Source: Methanothrix sp. (GTDB lineage: Archaea; Halobacteriota; Methanosarcinia; Methanotrichales; Methanotrichaceae). Taken from it: DNA of 56,727 bases. Shown one piece after another: positions 32,641-41,694 of this stretch. How positions within the stretch are numbered: the stretch's first letter is position 1; each line of letters opens with the position of its first letter. The stretch is taken from assembly GCA_026394555.1 (NCBI GenBank), contig JAPKXZ010000064.1, forward strand, positions 1 to 56,727, written 5' to 3'. The position numbers were made by a program, and so were the translations under genes. The notes under the pieces are model-generated. The model made no database searches. It saw nothing but the letters and a program-made list of their open reading frames with translations, and was not told where the DNA came from.

Positions 32641-33826
32641 TTTCCTGGTCTCCAAGTTCCGAGGCTATTACATTGAATCCTCCCTGGATGCCCCGCCTAG
32701 CCTTGCTTCTCGCGAGTGGGGCTTTCTCTTCTTTGACGATTCCGGCATGCGTCGGCACAAGTCCTTCTTTTCGCGTGGCGAGCTTGTCGATTATGTGCGC
32801 TCAATGGTGCCGCGCCACGTCTATCACTCCGCCGCTTACTACCAGCGGCCCGGCGCGCCCACTATGAAAGAGAAGCTCTGGCAGGGCGCCGACCTCATCT
32901 TCGATCTGGATGCCGATCACCTGAGAAATGCGCCCAAAAGCTACAGCGAGATGCTGGAATTGGTAAAGAAGGAGACACAAAAGCTCCTGACTTTTCTTCT
33001 ATCCGACTTCGGCCTTAGCGAGAGCAAAATGAGTGTGGTCTTCTCCGGAGGCAGAGGCTATCACATCCACGTTCGAGACCCGCGTGTTTTTAGTTTCGGC
33101 AGCGACGAACGCCGGGAGATCGTGGATTATCTAGCTGGCCGGGGTCTGGCCATGGATCGGTTCATCCACATGGCACCCATGGAAGGCGATTGGGGAAAAG
33201 ATAGGGCTTTTCGGCTGCATGCGCCCCCCACAGGCGCGCCGGGATGGGGGGGCAGGATCAATCGATCCATCATCTCCTTTGTCGAAGATCTGCGCGGCTT
33301 GAACGAAGCGGATGCCATCGCGGTTCTATCGAAACATAAGGGCATCGGACCCAAAAAAGCCGCCAGCTTTTACAAAAGCCTGCAAGGGGAAAATGTCCCG
33401 GATGAGATAGGCCGGGGAAATCTGGACCTATTTAGGGGCAGTGCCGCTATCTGGAAACTTCTTCTCGTGGAGTTTTTGGACAGCGAGGGCGTGAAGATAG
33501 GCTTCAATTTAGATGAGGAGCGTGGCGAGACCGACGAGCCTGTGACTGCCGATGTGCGCAGGCTGATTCGCTGTCCCGGCAGCCTGCACGGCGGCTCAGG
33601 GCTGCGCGTGACCTCCCTCACGCTGTGCGACCTGGAGGACTTCGATCCTTTGCAAGATGCGGTGGTCTTCGGAGAGGAGGCCGTGCCTCTGCATATCTTA
33701 AAGCCCTTCAAAACACAGATGAGGGGCGTTAGCTATAATCTGGAAGAGGGGGCGACAGAGCTGCCCGCCTGCGTCGCGGTCTTTCTCATGGCGCGGGGTG
33801 TGGCGGAAGCCTGCACAAAGCATTAA
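32606..33826 (+). CDS. priS: DNA primase small (catalytic) subunit
   Basis: A 406-residue archaeo-eukaryotic primase. The catalytic acidic motif is ADLIFDLDADHL, the nucleotide-binding motif is VVFSGGRGYHIHVRDPR, and the conserved RLIRCPGSLHGGSGLRV lies near the C-terminus. It makes RNA/DNA primers with PriL. The ATG at 32606 (MEGGRLNAL) lies within the nitrilase gene; the longer frame from 32477 adds unconserved residues. Followed by gins51, as in many archaea. Confidence 0.94.
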   Translation: MEGGRLNALTHNFLVSKFRGYYIESSLDAPPSLASREWGFLFFDDSGMRRHKSFFSRGELVDYVRSMVPRHVYHSAAYYQRPGAPTMKEKLWQGADLIFDLDADHLRNAPKSYSEMLELVKKETQKLLTFLLSDFGLSESKMSVVFSGGRGYHIHVRDPRVFSFGSDERREIVDYLAGRGLAMDRFIHMAPMEGDWGKDRAFRLHAPPTGAPGWGGRINRSIISFVEDLRGLNEADAIAVLSKHKGIGPKKAASFYKSLQGENVPDEIGRGNLDLFRGSAAIWKLLLVEFLDSEGVKIGFNLDEERGETDEPVTADVRRLIRCPGSLHGGSGLRVTSLTLCDLEDFDPLQDAVVFGEEAVPLHILKPFKTQMRGVSYNLEEGATELPACVAVFLMARGVAEACTKH

Positions 33827-33827
33827 T

Positions 33828-33837
33828 CTATATATTA
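33828..33837 (+). promoter_or_regulatory. TATA box before gins51
   Basis: CTATATATTA begins right after the priS stop, about 35-40 bases before the ATG at 33870, and can start the operon that follows. Confidence 0.45.
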
Positions 33838-33869
33838 TTTGATTCTCAGATAACAGGCCCGCTCAGGGC

Positions 33870-34451
33870 ATGAAGGTGGAAGAATTGGATCTGGCCAATG
33901 CGCTTCGAGAGGAGCGCAAATCCGCGGAGCTTCAGCATCTGGATAAGGACTTTTACCAGCAGGTGGGCGTCTATCTGGCCGGCCTGGGGCAGGAGCTCTC
34001 ACTGGTAGGGGACCCCTTCAGCGTAGAGGCTCAGATTCTGCAAGACACCCTCAAGAGTGAAAAGAACAGCGTCAATAAGCTCATCGACCAGAGGGTGAAA
34101 AAGATCGTCCGCCGGGCGCTACGTAGTGCCCGATCCGCTTCTCGGGAAGAGGTCCTCCCAGGCATGACCGAGGAGGAGGAGGAGATCTACCGGCAGATGC
34201 TCTCTGCCATTGCCTCTGGACGCGAAGCCATCTTGGCCCATGTGGCTCACACCGAAAGGCCTTTAACGGGCAAGAAAGATATATCTCGGGAATACGAAAT
34301 TGTGCGGTTGCTGGATAGTGTTCCTCTGTTCGTGGGAGTTGACGGGAGAAATTACCTTCTCGGGAAGGATGATGTGGCTGTGCTCCCGGCCGTTCACGCC
34401 AGAAATCTGCGCAACAAAAAATTAGCTTCTGAAGTGAAGATTGAGAGATGA
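33870..34451 (+). CDS. GINS complex subunit Gins51
   Basis: A 193-residue protein with the helical A domain first (LREERKSAELQHLDKDFYQQ, then RRALRSARS) and a small beta B domain at the C-terminus (LLDSVPLFVGVDGRNYLLGK, DDVAVLPAVHARNL), the order of the Gins51/Psf1-Sld5 class. GINS tethers MCM helicase, the RecJ-like GAN nuclease and primase at the fork. The primase subunit is encoded just upstream and a GAN-like protein at 13569 in this window. Confidence 0.88.
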   Translation: MKVEELDLANALREERKSAELQHLDKDFYQQVGVYLAGLGQELSLVGDPFSVEAQILQDTLKSEKNSVNKLIDQRVKKIVRRALRSARSASREEVLPGMTEEEEEIYRQMLSAIASGREAILAHVAHTERPLTGKKDISREYEIVRLLDSVPLFVGVDGRNYLLGKDDVAVLPAVHARNLRNKKLASEVKIER

Positions 34452-34457
34452 TGCGTT

Positions 34458-34739
34458 GTGAAGATGCCAAAAAAGCTTAACGCTTACTGTCCGTTCTGCA
34501 AAAAGCATACCCCCCAAACGGTGGAGAGGGTGAGAAAAGGCCGTGCTTCCTCGATGACTCATATCGTGAGGCAGAAGGCGCGAGCCAATGGAATAGGAAA
34601 TCAGGGCAAGTTCTCTAAAGTTCCGGGCGGCGACAAGCCCGTCAAGAGGCTGAACCTGCGCTACCGATGCAATACTTGCAAGAAGGCCCATAACCGTCCT
34701 GGCTTTAGGGCTGGCAAGTTCGATCTGGTGGAGGGATAA
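34458..34739 (+). CDS. rpl44e: Ribosomal protein L44e
   Basis: A 93-residue zinc-binding protein of the large subunit: [20 protein letters not shown], the long basic middle, and [20 protein letters not shown], with CxxC pairs forming the zinc ribbon. The GTG at 34458 gives (V/M)[13 protein letters not shown], aligning with the usual MKIPRRFNTYCPYC start, so it is preferred over the ATG two codons later. Confidence 0.95.
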   Translation: MKMPKKLNAYCPFCKKHTPQTVERVRKGRASSMTHIVRQKARANGIGNQGKFSKVPGGDKPVKRLNLRYRCNTCKKAHNRPGFRAGKFDLVEG

Positions 34740-34741
34740 AT

Positions 34742-34909
34742 TTGCCATCTAAGTTCGTCAAGGTAAAGTGCAACGACTGCGAGAACGAGCAGGTTATATT
34801 CGCTCATGCCTCTACGGTTGTCAAATGCCTGGTCTGCGGGCGCACGCTTGCAGAGCCCACGGGCGGCAAGGCTGAGATCAAGACTACCGTAGTAGAAGTC
34901 TTAGAGTGA
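34742..34909 (+). CDS. rps27e: Ribosomal protein S27e
   Basis: A 55-residue zinc-ribbon protein of the small subunit: [20 protein letters not shown], then [20 protein letters not shown]. The TTG start at 34742 has GGAGGGA seven bases upstream. It lies between L44e and aIF2-alpha, the standard archaeal order. Confidence 0.94.
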   Translation: MPSKFVKVKCNDCENEQVIFAHASTVVKCLVCGRTLAEPTGGKAEIKTTVVEVLE

Positions 34910-34915
34910 TTGATA

Positions 34916-35689
34916 ATGCAACGTGAGGGCTGGCCAGAGCTCGGATCTCTAGTCGTCTGCACCGTGACTCAGGTAGTGGACTTCGGAGCTTTCGTCTCCA
35001 TGGACGAGTATTCCGGTAAGCAAGGCCTGATTCACATCTCGGAGGTGGCCAGCGGATGGATCAAGTACATTCGCGACCACGTGCGAGAGGGGCAGAAGAT
35101 CGTCTGCAAGGTATTGAATGTAGACACGTCCCGGCACCACATCGATCTCTCCCTGAAGGACGTAAATGAGCATCAGCGTCGGGAGAAGATTCAGGAGTGG
35201 AAGGCGGACCAAAAAGCCTTGAAATGGCTGGAGATGGCTTACAAGGACCGGCCCGAGGACGTCAAACGTGTCGCTGATATTCTGGTGGCAGCGTACGACA
35301 GCCTCTACCTGGCCATGGAGGAGGCGGCGATCAGCGGTGTGGAAGCACTGGCCGATGAGCGCCTGACGGAAGAAGACCTGAAGATGCTGGAGAGCCTCTC
35401 CAAGGATAACGTCAAGATACCCTCCGTTGATATCAGCGGCTATGTGGATATCACCTCCCCTGCTCCTGACGGCGTGGATGTCATCAGGAAGGCCCTCAAG
35501 CAGGCCAAGCGCATAAAAGACAAAGATGCTACGCTCTTCATCACATATATTGGAGCGCCACGCTATCGCATTCATGTAACCGCGCCGGACTACAAGCATG
35601 CGGAGTCTGTTCTCAAGAAGTCTGCTCAGGCTGTGGTGAAATACATAGAACAGCACGGCGGAGAAGGCACTTTCCTTAGAGAGGCATGA
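34916..35689 (+). CDS. Translation initiation factor aIF2 subunit alpha
   Basis: A 257-residue protein with an N-terminal S1 domain (PELGSLVVCTVTQVVDFGAF, YSGKQGLIHISEVASGWIKY, DVNEHQRREK), a helical middle and a C-terminal alpha/beta domain that binds the gamma subunit (VDISGYVDITSPAPDGVDVI, LFITYIGAPRYRIHVTAPDY). With beta and gamma it delivers initiator tRNA. The ATG at 34916 is two codons inside the longer TTG frame. Confidence 0.95.
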   Translation: MQREGWPELGSLVVCTVTQVVDFGAFVSMDEYSGKQGLIHISEVASGWIKYIRDHVREGQKIVCKVLNVDTSRHHIDLSLKDVNEHQRREKIQEWKADQKALKWLEMAYKDRPEDVKRVADILVAAYDSLYLAMEEAAISGVEALADERLTEEDLKMLESLSKDNVKIPSVDISGYVDITSPAPDGVDVIRKALKQAKRIKDKDATLFITYIGAPRYRIHVTAPDYKHAESVLKKSAQAVVKYIEQHGGEGTFLREA

Positions 35690-35847
35690 GATCCAAAATC
35701 CTGAGGTGTACGGCATGCGGCCGCTACACCCTAACGGATATCTGCTCCGCCTGTGGGGGCCATACTACTATTACTAAGCCCGCCAGATTCTCTCCTGATG
35801 ATCCTTACGGCAAGTATCGGAGAGCTCTCGGCCAGGAGGCAAAATGA
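35686..35847 (+). CDS. nop10: H/ACA RNP protein Nop10
   Basis: A 53-residue protein with CTACGRYTLTDICSACGGHT (zinc ribbon) followed by PARFSPDDPYGKYRRALGQE, the pattern of Nop10, which helps Cbf5 in RNA-guided pseudouridylation. Both ends overlap neighbours by four bases (ATGA), so it is translationally coupled to aIF2-alpha and the PAC2 gene. Confidence 0.95.
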   Translation: MRSKILRCTACGRYTLTDICSACGGHTTITKPARFSPDDPYGKYRRALGQEAK

Positions 35848-36617
35848 AGGATACCCTGGTTTCCCGTATCAAAGAAGTAACCCTTAAGGACCCAATTCTT
35901 GTTGAGGGTCTGCCGGGCGTGGGCCACGTGGGAAAGCTAGTAGCCGATCACATGGTGGAAGAGCTCAAGGCAGAGAAGATCATAGAGATCTACTCGCCCC
36001 ATTTTCCACCCCAGGTGATGGTAAAAGAGGACGGAACCATCAAGCAGGTCCGAAATGAGATTTATGCCTATCATGGCAAGAACGATGAGCCGGATCTGCT
36101 CATACTCATAGGCGACTATCAGAGTGCCACCAACGAGGGGCATTACGAGCTTTGCAGCATCTTCCTGGACATCGCCCAGAGCTTCCATGTAAAGAGGATA
36201 TATGCTCTGGGGGGCTACGGCACCGGCCAGTTCGTGGACAAGCCAAACGTCATGGGGGCGGCCACAAGTATCGAGCTGGTGGAGGAGATGAAACAAAAGG
36301 ATGTCGTCTTTCATGAGAATGAACCGGGCGGTGGCATAATCGGTGTCTCAGGATTGCTGCTCGGCATGGGAGCCCTGCGGGGTATCGATGCCGTCTGTCT
36401 CATGGGGGTGACCTCCGGCTATCTGGTCGATCCCAAAGCCGCGTCCGAAGTTCTGCGCATTCTCTCCGGCATTCTGGGTATCGAAGTGAGCATGCAGGCT
36501 TTGGAGGAGAGGGCCAAGGAGATGGAGAAGATCATAGGCAAGCTGCAGGAGATGGAACGAGCTCAGGCCCCTTATGAGGCGGTCGGCGGGGATGAAGATC
36601 TCAGATACATCGGATAG
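35844..36617 (+). CDS. PAC2-family proteasome assembly chaperone-like protein
   Basis: A 257-residue PAC2-fold protein: PILVEGLPGVGHVGKLVADH, PHFPPQVMVKEDGTI, DLLILIGDYQSATNEGHYEL and IIGVSGLLLGMGALRGIDAV. Archaeal homologues (PbaA/PbaB) bind the proteasome or alpha rings. AGGAGG precedes the ATG. The C-terminal helix (ALEERAKEMEKIIGKLQEME) is a coiled coil. In archaea this gene regularly follows nop10. Confidence 0.88.
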   Translation: MKDTLVSRIKEVTLKDPILVEGLPGVGHVGKLVADHMVEELKAEKIIEIYSPHFPPQVMVKEDGTIKQVRNEIYAYHGKNDEPDLLILIGDYQSATNEGHYELCSIFLDIAQSFHVKRIYALGGYGTGQFVDKPNVMGAATSIELVEEMKQKDVVFHENEPGGGIIGVSGLLLGMGALRGIDAVCLMGVTSGYLVDPKAASEVLRILSGILGIEVSMQALEERAKEMEKIIGKLQEMERAQAPYEAVGGDEDLRYIG

Positions 36618-37935
36618 TATCGACGCTCTCTTGAATTATGGGCATGCGCTCCTCTCTCAAGCCTTGCAAGAGGGAGCGGAGCAGGCGGAAGTCTACGGCA
36701 TGTCTGGTCGCTCTGTCGACATTGATCTACGTAGGGATGTCGTGGAGCTGGCCAGCCAGAGCTTTCATCGCGGCCTGGGGCTTCGGGCGGTGATAGCTGG
36801 CGGCGTGGGATTTTCCAGTACAAGCGACATGTCGCTCTTGCCGTTCGTGGCCAAGAGCGCCGTTGTATCCGCTCGGGCCAGAGGTGCTGATGAATCCTGG
36901 CGCTCTCTTCCCCGACCTAAAAAGGTGGTGCGCCCGGAGGGCATCTTCGATTTGCGTTTGCAGCAAATCGGCCCCGAGGAATGCCTTGACATCGCAGAGA
37001 GCATGCTTTCCGGCTGCAGGACCGTCAAGGAAGCGGAGCCGGTAGCCGGCAGTGTGGCCTGTATTTGCGGCAGCGGTTTTGTGATTAACTCACTGGGGAT
37101 GGAACTTCTGGAGACCTCCACACTCATGCATGCCTCTTTGGAAACTATTGCCAAGGCGACTGATGTGGCCACAGGCAGCGAGTTTTATAGCTCCCGAGGC
37201 TATCAGCCCTCAATGGAGGACGTGGGCCGCGCCGCCGCAAAGATGGCTATCTCCTCTCTGGGCGGCTGCCGAGCAGAGAGCGGAACCTTTGATGTGCTCT
37301 TAAAGCCCCTGGCTGTAGCTGAGCTGCTCGATTATACCCTGCTTTCCGCTCTTGCTGCCGACAATGTGCAAAAGGGCAGATCCACTCTTGCAGGACGAGT
37401 GGGCGAAAAGATCTCGGCTGAAAGCCTCGTGATCACCGATGACGGACTTCTCCCCGGGGGCATGGACTCCTCGGCCTTTGATGGCGAAGGTGTGCCTTCC
37501 CAAAGGACGGTCCTCATTGAGAAGGGCATTTTAAGGGGCTATCTCTACGACAGCTACACGGCTGGAAAGGAGGGCGTGCCATCCACGGGCAATGCGGTGC
37601 GCTCCGGATACACGGGTGTTCCCTCTGTGGGAAGCCGAAATCTCATTGTCAGCTCCCCTGATGCTCGGGATCTTCTGGCGGAGACAAAAGGCCTTGTGGT
37701 GGGGGGTCTCATCGGTGCTCACACTGCTAATCCCATCTCCGGCGACTTCTCGGTGGAGGCAAAAAATGCCTTCCTTATTGCGCCGGGTGAAGAGGCTAAG
37801 CCCATACGTTCTTTGATGCTGGCCGGAAATTTCTTCGAGCTCTTGAAAGATGTCGAAATTGGCAGAGACGTGCGGGCCATTGGGGCCATTGTCACGCCCA
37901 CCATCAAAGTCAGAATGAAGGTAGTAGGAAGCTAA
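36592..37935 (+). CDS. TldD/PmbA-family protein (TldE-like)
   Basis: A 447-residue PmbA/TldE homologue: ELASQSFHRGLGLRAVIAGG near the N-terminus, FYSSRGYQPSMEDVGRAAAK in the middle and SGDFSVEAKNAFLIAPGEEA near the end. These subunits pair with the metalloprotease TldD to degrade or mature peptides. PmbA-type proteins lack the HExxxH motif of TldD, and none is seen here. No TldD gene is in the window. The ATG at 36592 overlaps the PAC2 gene by 26 bases. Confidence 0.87.
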   Translation: MKISDTSDSIDALLNYGHALLSQALQEGAEQAEVYGMSGRSVDIDLRRDVVELASQSFHRGLGLRAVIAGGVGFSSTSDMSLLPFVAKSAVVSARARGADESWRSLPRPKKVVRPEGIFDLRLQQIGPEECLDIAESMLSGCRTVKEAEPVAGSVACICGSGFVINSLGMELLETSTLMHASLETIAKATDVATGSEFYSSRGYQPSMEDVGRAAAKMAISSLGGCRAESGTFDVLLKPLAVAELLDYTLLSALAADNVQKGRSTLAGRVGEKISAESLVITDDGLLPGGMDSSAFDGEGVPSQRTVLIEKGILRGYLYDSYTAGKEGVPSTGNAVRSGYTGVPSVGSRNLIVSSPDARDLLAETKGLVVGGLIGAHTANPISGDFSVEAKNAFLIAPGEEAKPIRSLMLAGNFFELLKDVEIGRDVRAIGAIVTPTIKVRMKVVGS

Positions 37936-37947
37936 AGGTGGTTTTTG

Positions 37948-38799
37948 ATGATAATTGGAGGGCCTGCCTCCCAGCTTCTCGCTGGCCGGGTGGCTACAAT
38001 ATTAAATGAAACACTTGCTCTTTGCGATTACAAGACATTTCCCGATGGCGAATCGTATACGCAAATTGTGACCCAGCTTGATGACGAGATCGTAATAATT
38101 CAGTCTACACCCACCGATCAAGACCTGGTCTATCTCCTGCAACTGCTGGACATTTGCCGGGACCGACGTATCTCTTTGGTCATACCCTACTTCGGTTATG
38201 CCCGCCAGGACAAGATCTTCAAGCCGGGCGAGCCTATGACCGCTCGGGCAGTGGCTACGGCCTTGAATCCCTTTTTGCAGAACGGTCGTGTCCATCTGGT
38301 CAACATTCATGCCCCTTCCATTATGGCCCATTTCCAGTGCCCCATCGAGAATCTGGATGCCACAGGCCTGCTGGCCGAGCGGATAGGCAGCATGGGGCTG
38401 AAGGACACCGTTGTCATATCTCCTGACAAAGGGGCGGTAGCCATGGCCCGCACAGCAGCTGCCTGTCTTGGCTGCGACTCAGACTATTTGCAAAAGACCC
38501 GCCTCTCCGGAACGGAGGTCTCCATGGCCCCCAAAGAGGTGGCCGTTAAAGGCAGGGACGTGGTTATCTTCGACGACATGATTGCCACGGGCGGAACCAT
38601 GGCTACGGCCATTGCACTTTTGCGCCAGCAGGGGGCGCGGCGCGTCTTTCTGGCGGCCGTCCATCCCGTCCTGACCGGATCGGCGATTCTCAAGCTCTAC
38701 CGCTCCGGAGTGGAGACGGTGCTGGCCACGGACACCCTGGACAAGGGCGTGAGCACGGTGTCGGTGGCGCCGCTGATTGCGAAGGCGCTGAGGGCGTGA
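37948..38799 (+). CDS. prs: Ribose-phosphate pyrophosphokinase
   Basis: A 283-residue PRPP synthase converting ribose-5-phosphate and ATP to PRPP. Motifs: FPDGESYTQI (flexible-loop region), LVIPYFGYARQDKIFKPGEP, VVISPDKGAVAMARTAAACL and the PRPP-binding loop VVIFDDMIATGGTMATAIAL. AGGTGG sits six bases before the ATG at 37948. Short archaeal type. It supplies PRPP to nucleotide, histidine and tryptophan synthesis. Confidence 0.96.
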   Translation: MIIGGPASQLLAGRVATILNETLALCDYKTFPDGESYTQIVTQLDDEIVIIQSTPTDQDLVYLLQLLDICRDRRISLVIPYFGYARQDKIFKPGEPMTARAVATALNPFLQNGRVHLVNIHAPSIMAHFQCPIENLDATGLLAERIGSMGLKDTVVISPDKGAVAMARTAAACLGCDSDYLQKTRLSGTEVSMAPKEVAVKGRDVVIFDDMIATGGTMATAIALLRQQGARRVFLAAVHPVLTGSAILKLYRSGVETVLATDTLDKGVSTVSVAPLIAKALRA

Positions 38800-38883
38800 T
38801 AGTGTCCAGGGTCAGAAATTTTTTTCTTTGGAAATCAGTCTCTTCACAGTAATTCTTCACAGTAATATTTGTGAGGGAATTCG

Positions 38884-39633
38884 ATGGGGCAGAAAAATAG
38901 ATATGGGCTTTCAAGAGACATACCTGAACCCACAAAGAGAGATATCAGAAAGCGATGTGGTTTTGGTTGTGTGAAGTGTGGATTTGCTTATTATCAATAT
39001 CATCACTTCGATCCACCATTTGAAGAGGCCAAATCGCATGATCCAAGAGGTATAACTCTGCTCTGCGGAAGATGCCATGATCTTGAAAAAGGAGGATTGC
39101 TATCTCAAGACAGCGTAAGAGTATGCAACAAAAACCCAATATGTCTTACAAATGGATTTTCCTTTTTTCCTCTTGATCTTGGAACTAAAACACCGGAAGT
39201 CATTTTGGGAACTAATATGTTCATAAACAATCCTATTATCATTGAGGGTTATGGACTACCACTCCTTGAAATAGAAGCCCCCGAAGAGTCAGGTACACCT
39301 TTTCGGATAAGTGCCGTGTTTCAGAATAAACTTGGGAAAGAAATCGCGAGGATAGTTCAAAATGAGTGGCATGGGGTTCAGACTAATTGGGATATTCAGA
39401 TTAATGGGCCGAAAATTATCATAAGACATGCACTTCGCTCTATCGATCTGGAGATCAATATAGAAAGCCCTAATAGATTGATCATAGAACGCATTAATAT
39501 GTTTTACAGAGGATGGCAATTAAACTCAACAAAAGATGAGTTAGAGGTCTATTATCCCGATGGTTCAAGATGGTTTACAGCACGCAATGCATTGTTCTGT
39601 GGCAACTCTCATGGAATCGTATTTGGGGATTAG
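38884..39633 (+). CDS. HNH-type zinc protein, probable nuclease
   Basis: A 249-residue protein with an N-terminal HNH-like module: CGFGCVKCGFAYYQYHHFDP and RGITLLCGRCHDLEKGG, giving two CxxC pairs, a His-His and a CHD. The C-terminal 150 residues are mostly beta strand with no motif I recognise, perhaps a DNA- or ligand-binding part. The gene is markedly AT-richer than the preceding operon, which suggests transfer. It lies upstream of a duplicated gene unit. A restriction or defence role is possible but not shown by the sequence. Confidence 0.7.
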   Translation: MGQKNRYGLSRDIPEPTKRDIRKRCGFGCVKCGFAYYQYHHFDPPFEEAKSHDPRGITLLCGRCHDLEKGGLLSQDSVRVCNKNPICLTNGFSFFPLDLGTKTPEVILGTNMFINNPIIIEGYGLPLLEIEAPEESGTPFRISAVFQNKLGKEIARIVQNEWHGVQTNWDIQINGPKIIIRHALRSIDLEINIESPNRLIIERINMFYRGWQLNSTKDELEVYYPDGSRWFTARNALFCGNSHGIVFGD

Positions 39634-39728
39634 ATTTTATAATTTTTAGCATTAATATATGATTAAGCTTGATAAATTTTTGTGATCAAAGTAGAGTTTA
39701 TAACTAATTACCTGCAAACTATATGTAA

Positions 39729-40298
39729 ATGAAGCTGCAGGCTAAGATTTTAGGGCACAAGGTCCATGAGGTTGGCTATAGGGTCTTTTTGCTCCACAAA
39801 GCTATTGAATTGAGTTGTCAGCAGTTTTCTGCATACAACCGATTTCAGAATGGGCTTCAGATGGTTTTGGCTTTGGTAGAGGGCGATGAAGATCAACTGG
39901 ACCTATTCAAGTGCTTTGTCAAAGAAAATAATCCGGAAGGTGCCGAAGTCACAGACATGTACTTCGAAGAGTATCATGGCTATGTAATGTCCGTTGAAAA
40001 TTTTATGCGTGTGTCTATGGTGGAGCAATTAAACAAAGGCATTCCTGCACTGTTACGCATTGACCGCAAGCAGGATAGGATGCTCGAAAAGCAGGATGCA
40101 ACAATTGCGAAACTAGAGGAGACCCGAGCCGACATCGTCTCGGAGATACGAGCATCACGAGAAGAGGTGATTTCCAAACTGGACGAGAATCGCGAGGCAA
40201 TCATCGGTGAGATTGGGGAACAAAGTATGACCCACTATGATCGCTTGAAGCGGATCGAAAGCGACATACTCAAGCTTAAAGCAAAAGTAGGCATCTGA
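39729..40298 (+). CDS. Acylphosphatase-like domain fused to a coiled coil (copy 1)
   Basis: A 189-residue protein. Residues 1-90 resemble acylphosphatase: KVHEVGYRVF matches the phosphate-cradle loop (GxVQGVGFR) with R18, and N37 in SAYNRF fits the catalytic asparagine (R23 and N41 in the classical enzyme). Residues about 100-189 form a coiled coil (IDRKQDRMLEKQDATIAKLE, EIRASREEVISKLDENREAI). The family with this fusion is unfamiliar to me. Copy 2 is at 40550. Whether it hydrolyses acyl phosphates or only binds anions is unknown. No ribosome binding site; probably leaderless. Confidence 0.65.
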   Translation: MKLQAKILGHKVHEVGYRVFLLHKAIELSCQQFSAYNRFQNGLQMVLALVEGDEDQLDLFKCFVKENNPEGAEVTDMYFEEYHGYVMSVENFMRVSMVEQLNKGIPALLRIDRKQDRMLEKQDATIAKLEETRADIVSEIRASREEVISKLDENREAIIGEIGEQSMTHYDRLKRIESDILKLKAKVGI

Positions 40299-40307
40299 GA
40301 CTTAACT

Positions 40308-40484
40308 ATGTCCGGCAACACCTTTGGCACCATATTTCGCATCACCACCTGGGGCGAGTCGCACGGCCTTGCCGTGTGCGTGGTCGTGGACGGCTGCCCG
40401 TCCAGCCTCACGCTTTGCGCAGCGGATATTCAGATGGGGACTGGACCGCTAGGCGTTCCGGCCAGAGCCGCGCCGCAAGTTTAG
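40308..40484 (+). pseudogene. aroC: Broken 5' end of chorismate synthase (copy 1)
   Basis: A 58-codon frame starts like chorismate synthase ([20 protein letters not shown]), where GESHG is the conserved family motif, then loses phase after AADIQ and stops. Only the first fifth of a normal aroC (about 360 codons) is present. It begins 10 bases after the acylphosphatase-like gene, the same arrangement as in copy 2. Confidence 0.85.
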
Positions 40485-40549
40485 CGTCGCACTGCTGATT
40501 GTCAAGTCGTTGGGAGGGCTTATTAACGAGTAGGCATAAAATTATGCTG

Positions 40550-41119
40550 ATGAAGCTCAAGACCATCATTAAAGGCGGCAAGGTTCATGAAGTAGGCTAC
40601 AGGTTTTTTCTTTTCACAAAGGCTATGGAACTGGGCTGCGATAGGTTCTTTGCCAAAAATGAGTCGGATGGTGGAATTCAGATTGTTGTGGCCATTATTG
40701 AAGGTGATGAGCTGCAATTAGCGGATTTTAAGATGTTTGCTCAGTCCCATCGTCCCGAAGGCTCGGATGTCGCAGACATTGCTTTTGAGGATTACAGTGG
40801 GCCGATAATGTCTACGGATGCGTTCCTGCACTTTTTTACAGCAGACCAGCTTAACAAAGGCATCCCAGCGCTCCTGCGCATTGACAGAAAGCAGGATAGG
40901 ATGCTTGAGAAGCAGGACAAAACAATTGAAAAACTGGATGAGACCAGAGCCGACATAGTCTCGGAGATACGAGCCTCACGAAAAGAGGTAACTGCCAAGC
41001 TGGACGAGAATCGGGAGGCAATTATTGGGGAGATCGGCGAACAGAAGGAGAGACTGGACGATCGCTTCAAACGGATAGAAAGCGAGATTTCCAAGCTTAA
41101 AGCAAAGGTCGGCATCTGA
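40550..41119 (+). CDS. Acylphosphatase-like domain fused to a coiled coil (copy 2)
   Basis: A 189-residue paralogue of the protein at 39729, same length and domain order. KVHEVGYRFF keeps R18 and FAKNES keeps N37 (numbered from the ATG at 40550). The coiled coil is nearly the same in both (NKGIPALLRIDRKQDRMLEK, IVSEIRASRKEVTAKLDENR), whereas the acylphosphatase-like part has diverged more. Two further ATG/TTG starts upstream (40544, 40499) are possible; 40550 matches copy 1. Confidence 0.65.
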   Translation: MKLKTIIKGGKVHEVGYRFFLFTKAMELGCDRFFAKNESDGGIQIVVAIIEGDELQLADFKMFAQSHRPEGSDVADIAFEDYSGPIMSTDAFLHFFTADQLNKGIPALLRIDRKQDRMLEKQDKTIEKLDETRADIVSEIRASRKEVTAKLDENREAIIGEIGEQKERLDDRFKRIESEISKLKAKVGI

Positions 41120-41128
41120 GACATAATT

Positions 41129-41585
41129 ATGTCCGGAAACACCTTTGGCACCATATTTCGCATCACCACCTGGGGCGAGTCGCACGGTCGGGCTGTGGGC
41201 GTGGTTGTGGACGGCCGGCCTGGCCCTGGCTGCGGAAGATATTCAGAAGGAGCTGGACCGCAGGCGTCCCGGCCAGAGTCACGCTTCCACAGCCCGGCAG
41301 GAAGCGGACCGCGTTGAAATACTGTCAGGCGTCTTCGAGGGCCGGACCACAGGCACGCCCATCTCTCTGCTCGTCTGGAACAAGGACGCAAACTCCTCCG
41401 CCTACGATCTCCTGCGCGACAAACCCCGGCCGGGGCACGCCGACTATACTTACCAGATGAAATACGGCCGGCGTGATCAACCGGGGCGGGGGCCGGGCCT
41501 CGGCGCGGGAGACGGTGGGCCGCGTCGCCGCCGGAGCCGTCGCCAAGAAGCTGCTGCCGGCCGCGGGTGTGAAGGGCGCGAAGAA
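41129..41585 (+). pseudogene. aroC: Broken 5' half of chorismate synthase (copy 2)
   Basis: Starts [20 protein letters not shown], shifts frame after VVVDGRPG, continues in a second frame ([56 protein letters not shown]) and shifts again into [20 protein letters not shown] before losing similarity near 41570. At least two frameshifts and the missing 3' half make it a pseudogene. The order of conserved blocks is otherwise intact. Confidence 0.88.
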
Positions 41586-41694
41586 GGCAAAAGTGCCGGG
41601 ATATGATGGCCAATTAGGACCATTAGATGAAGGCACGCTACCGAAATGCTATTTAATATGGGCGTAACTTCATTAGAAAAAAGAGGAATGTCTT

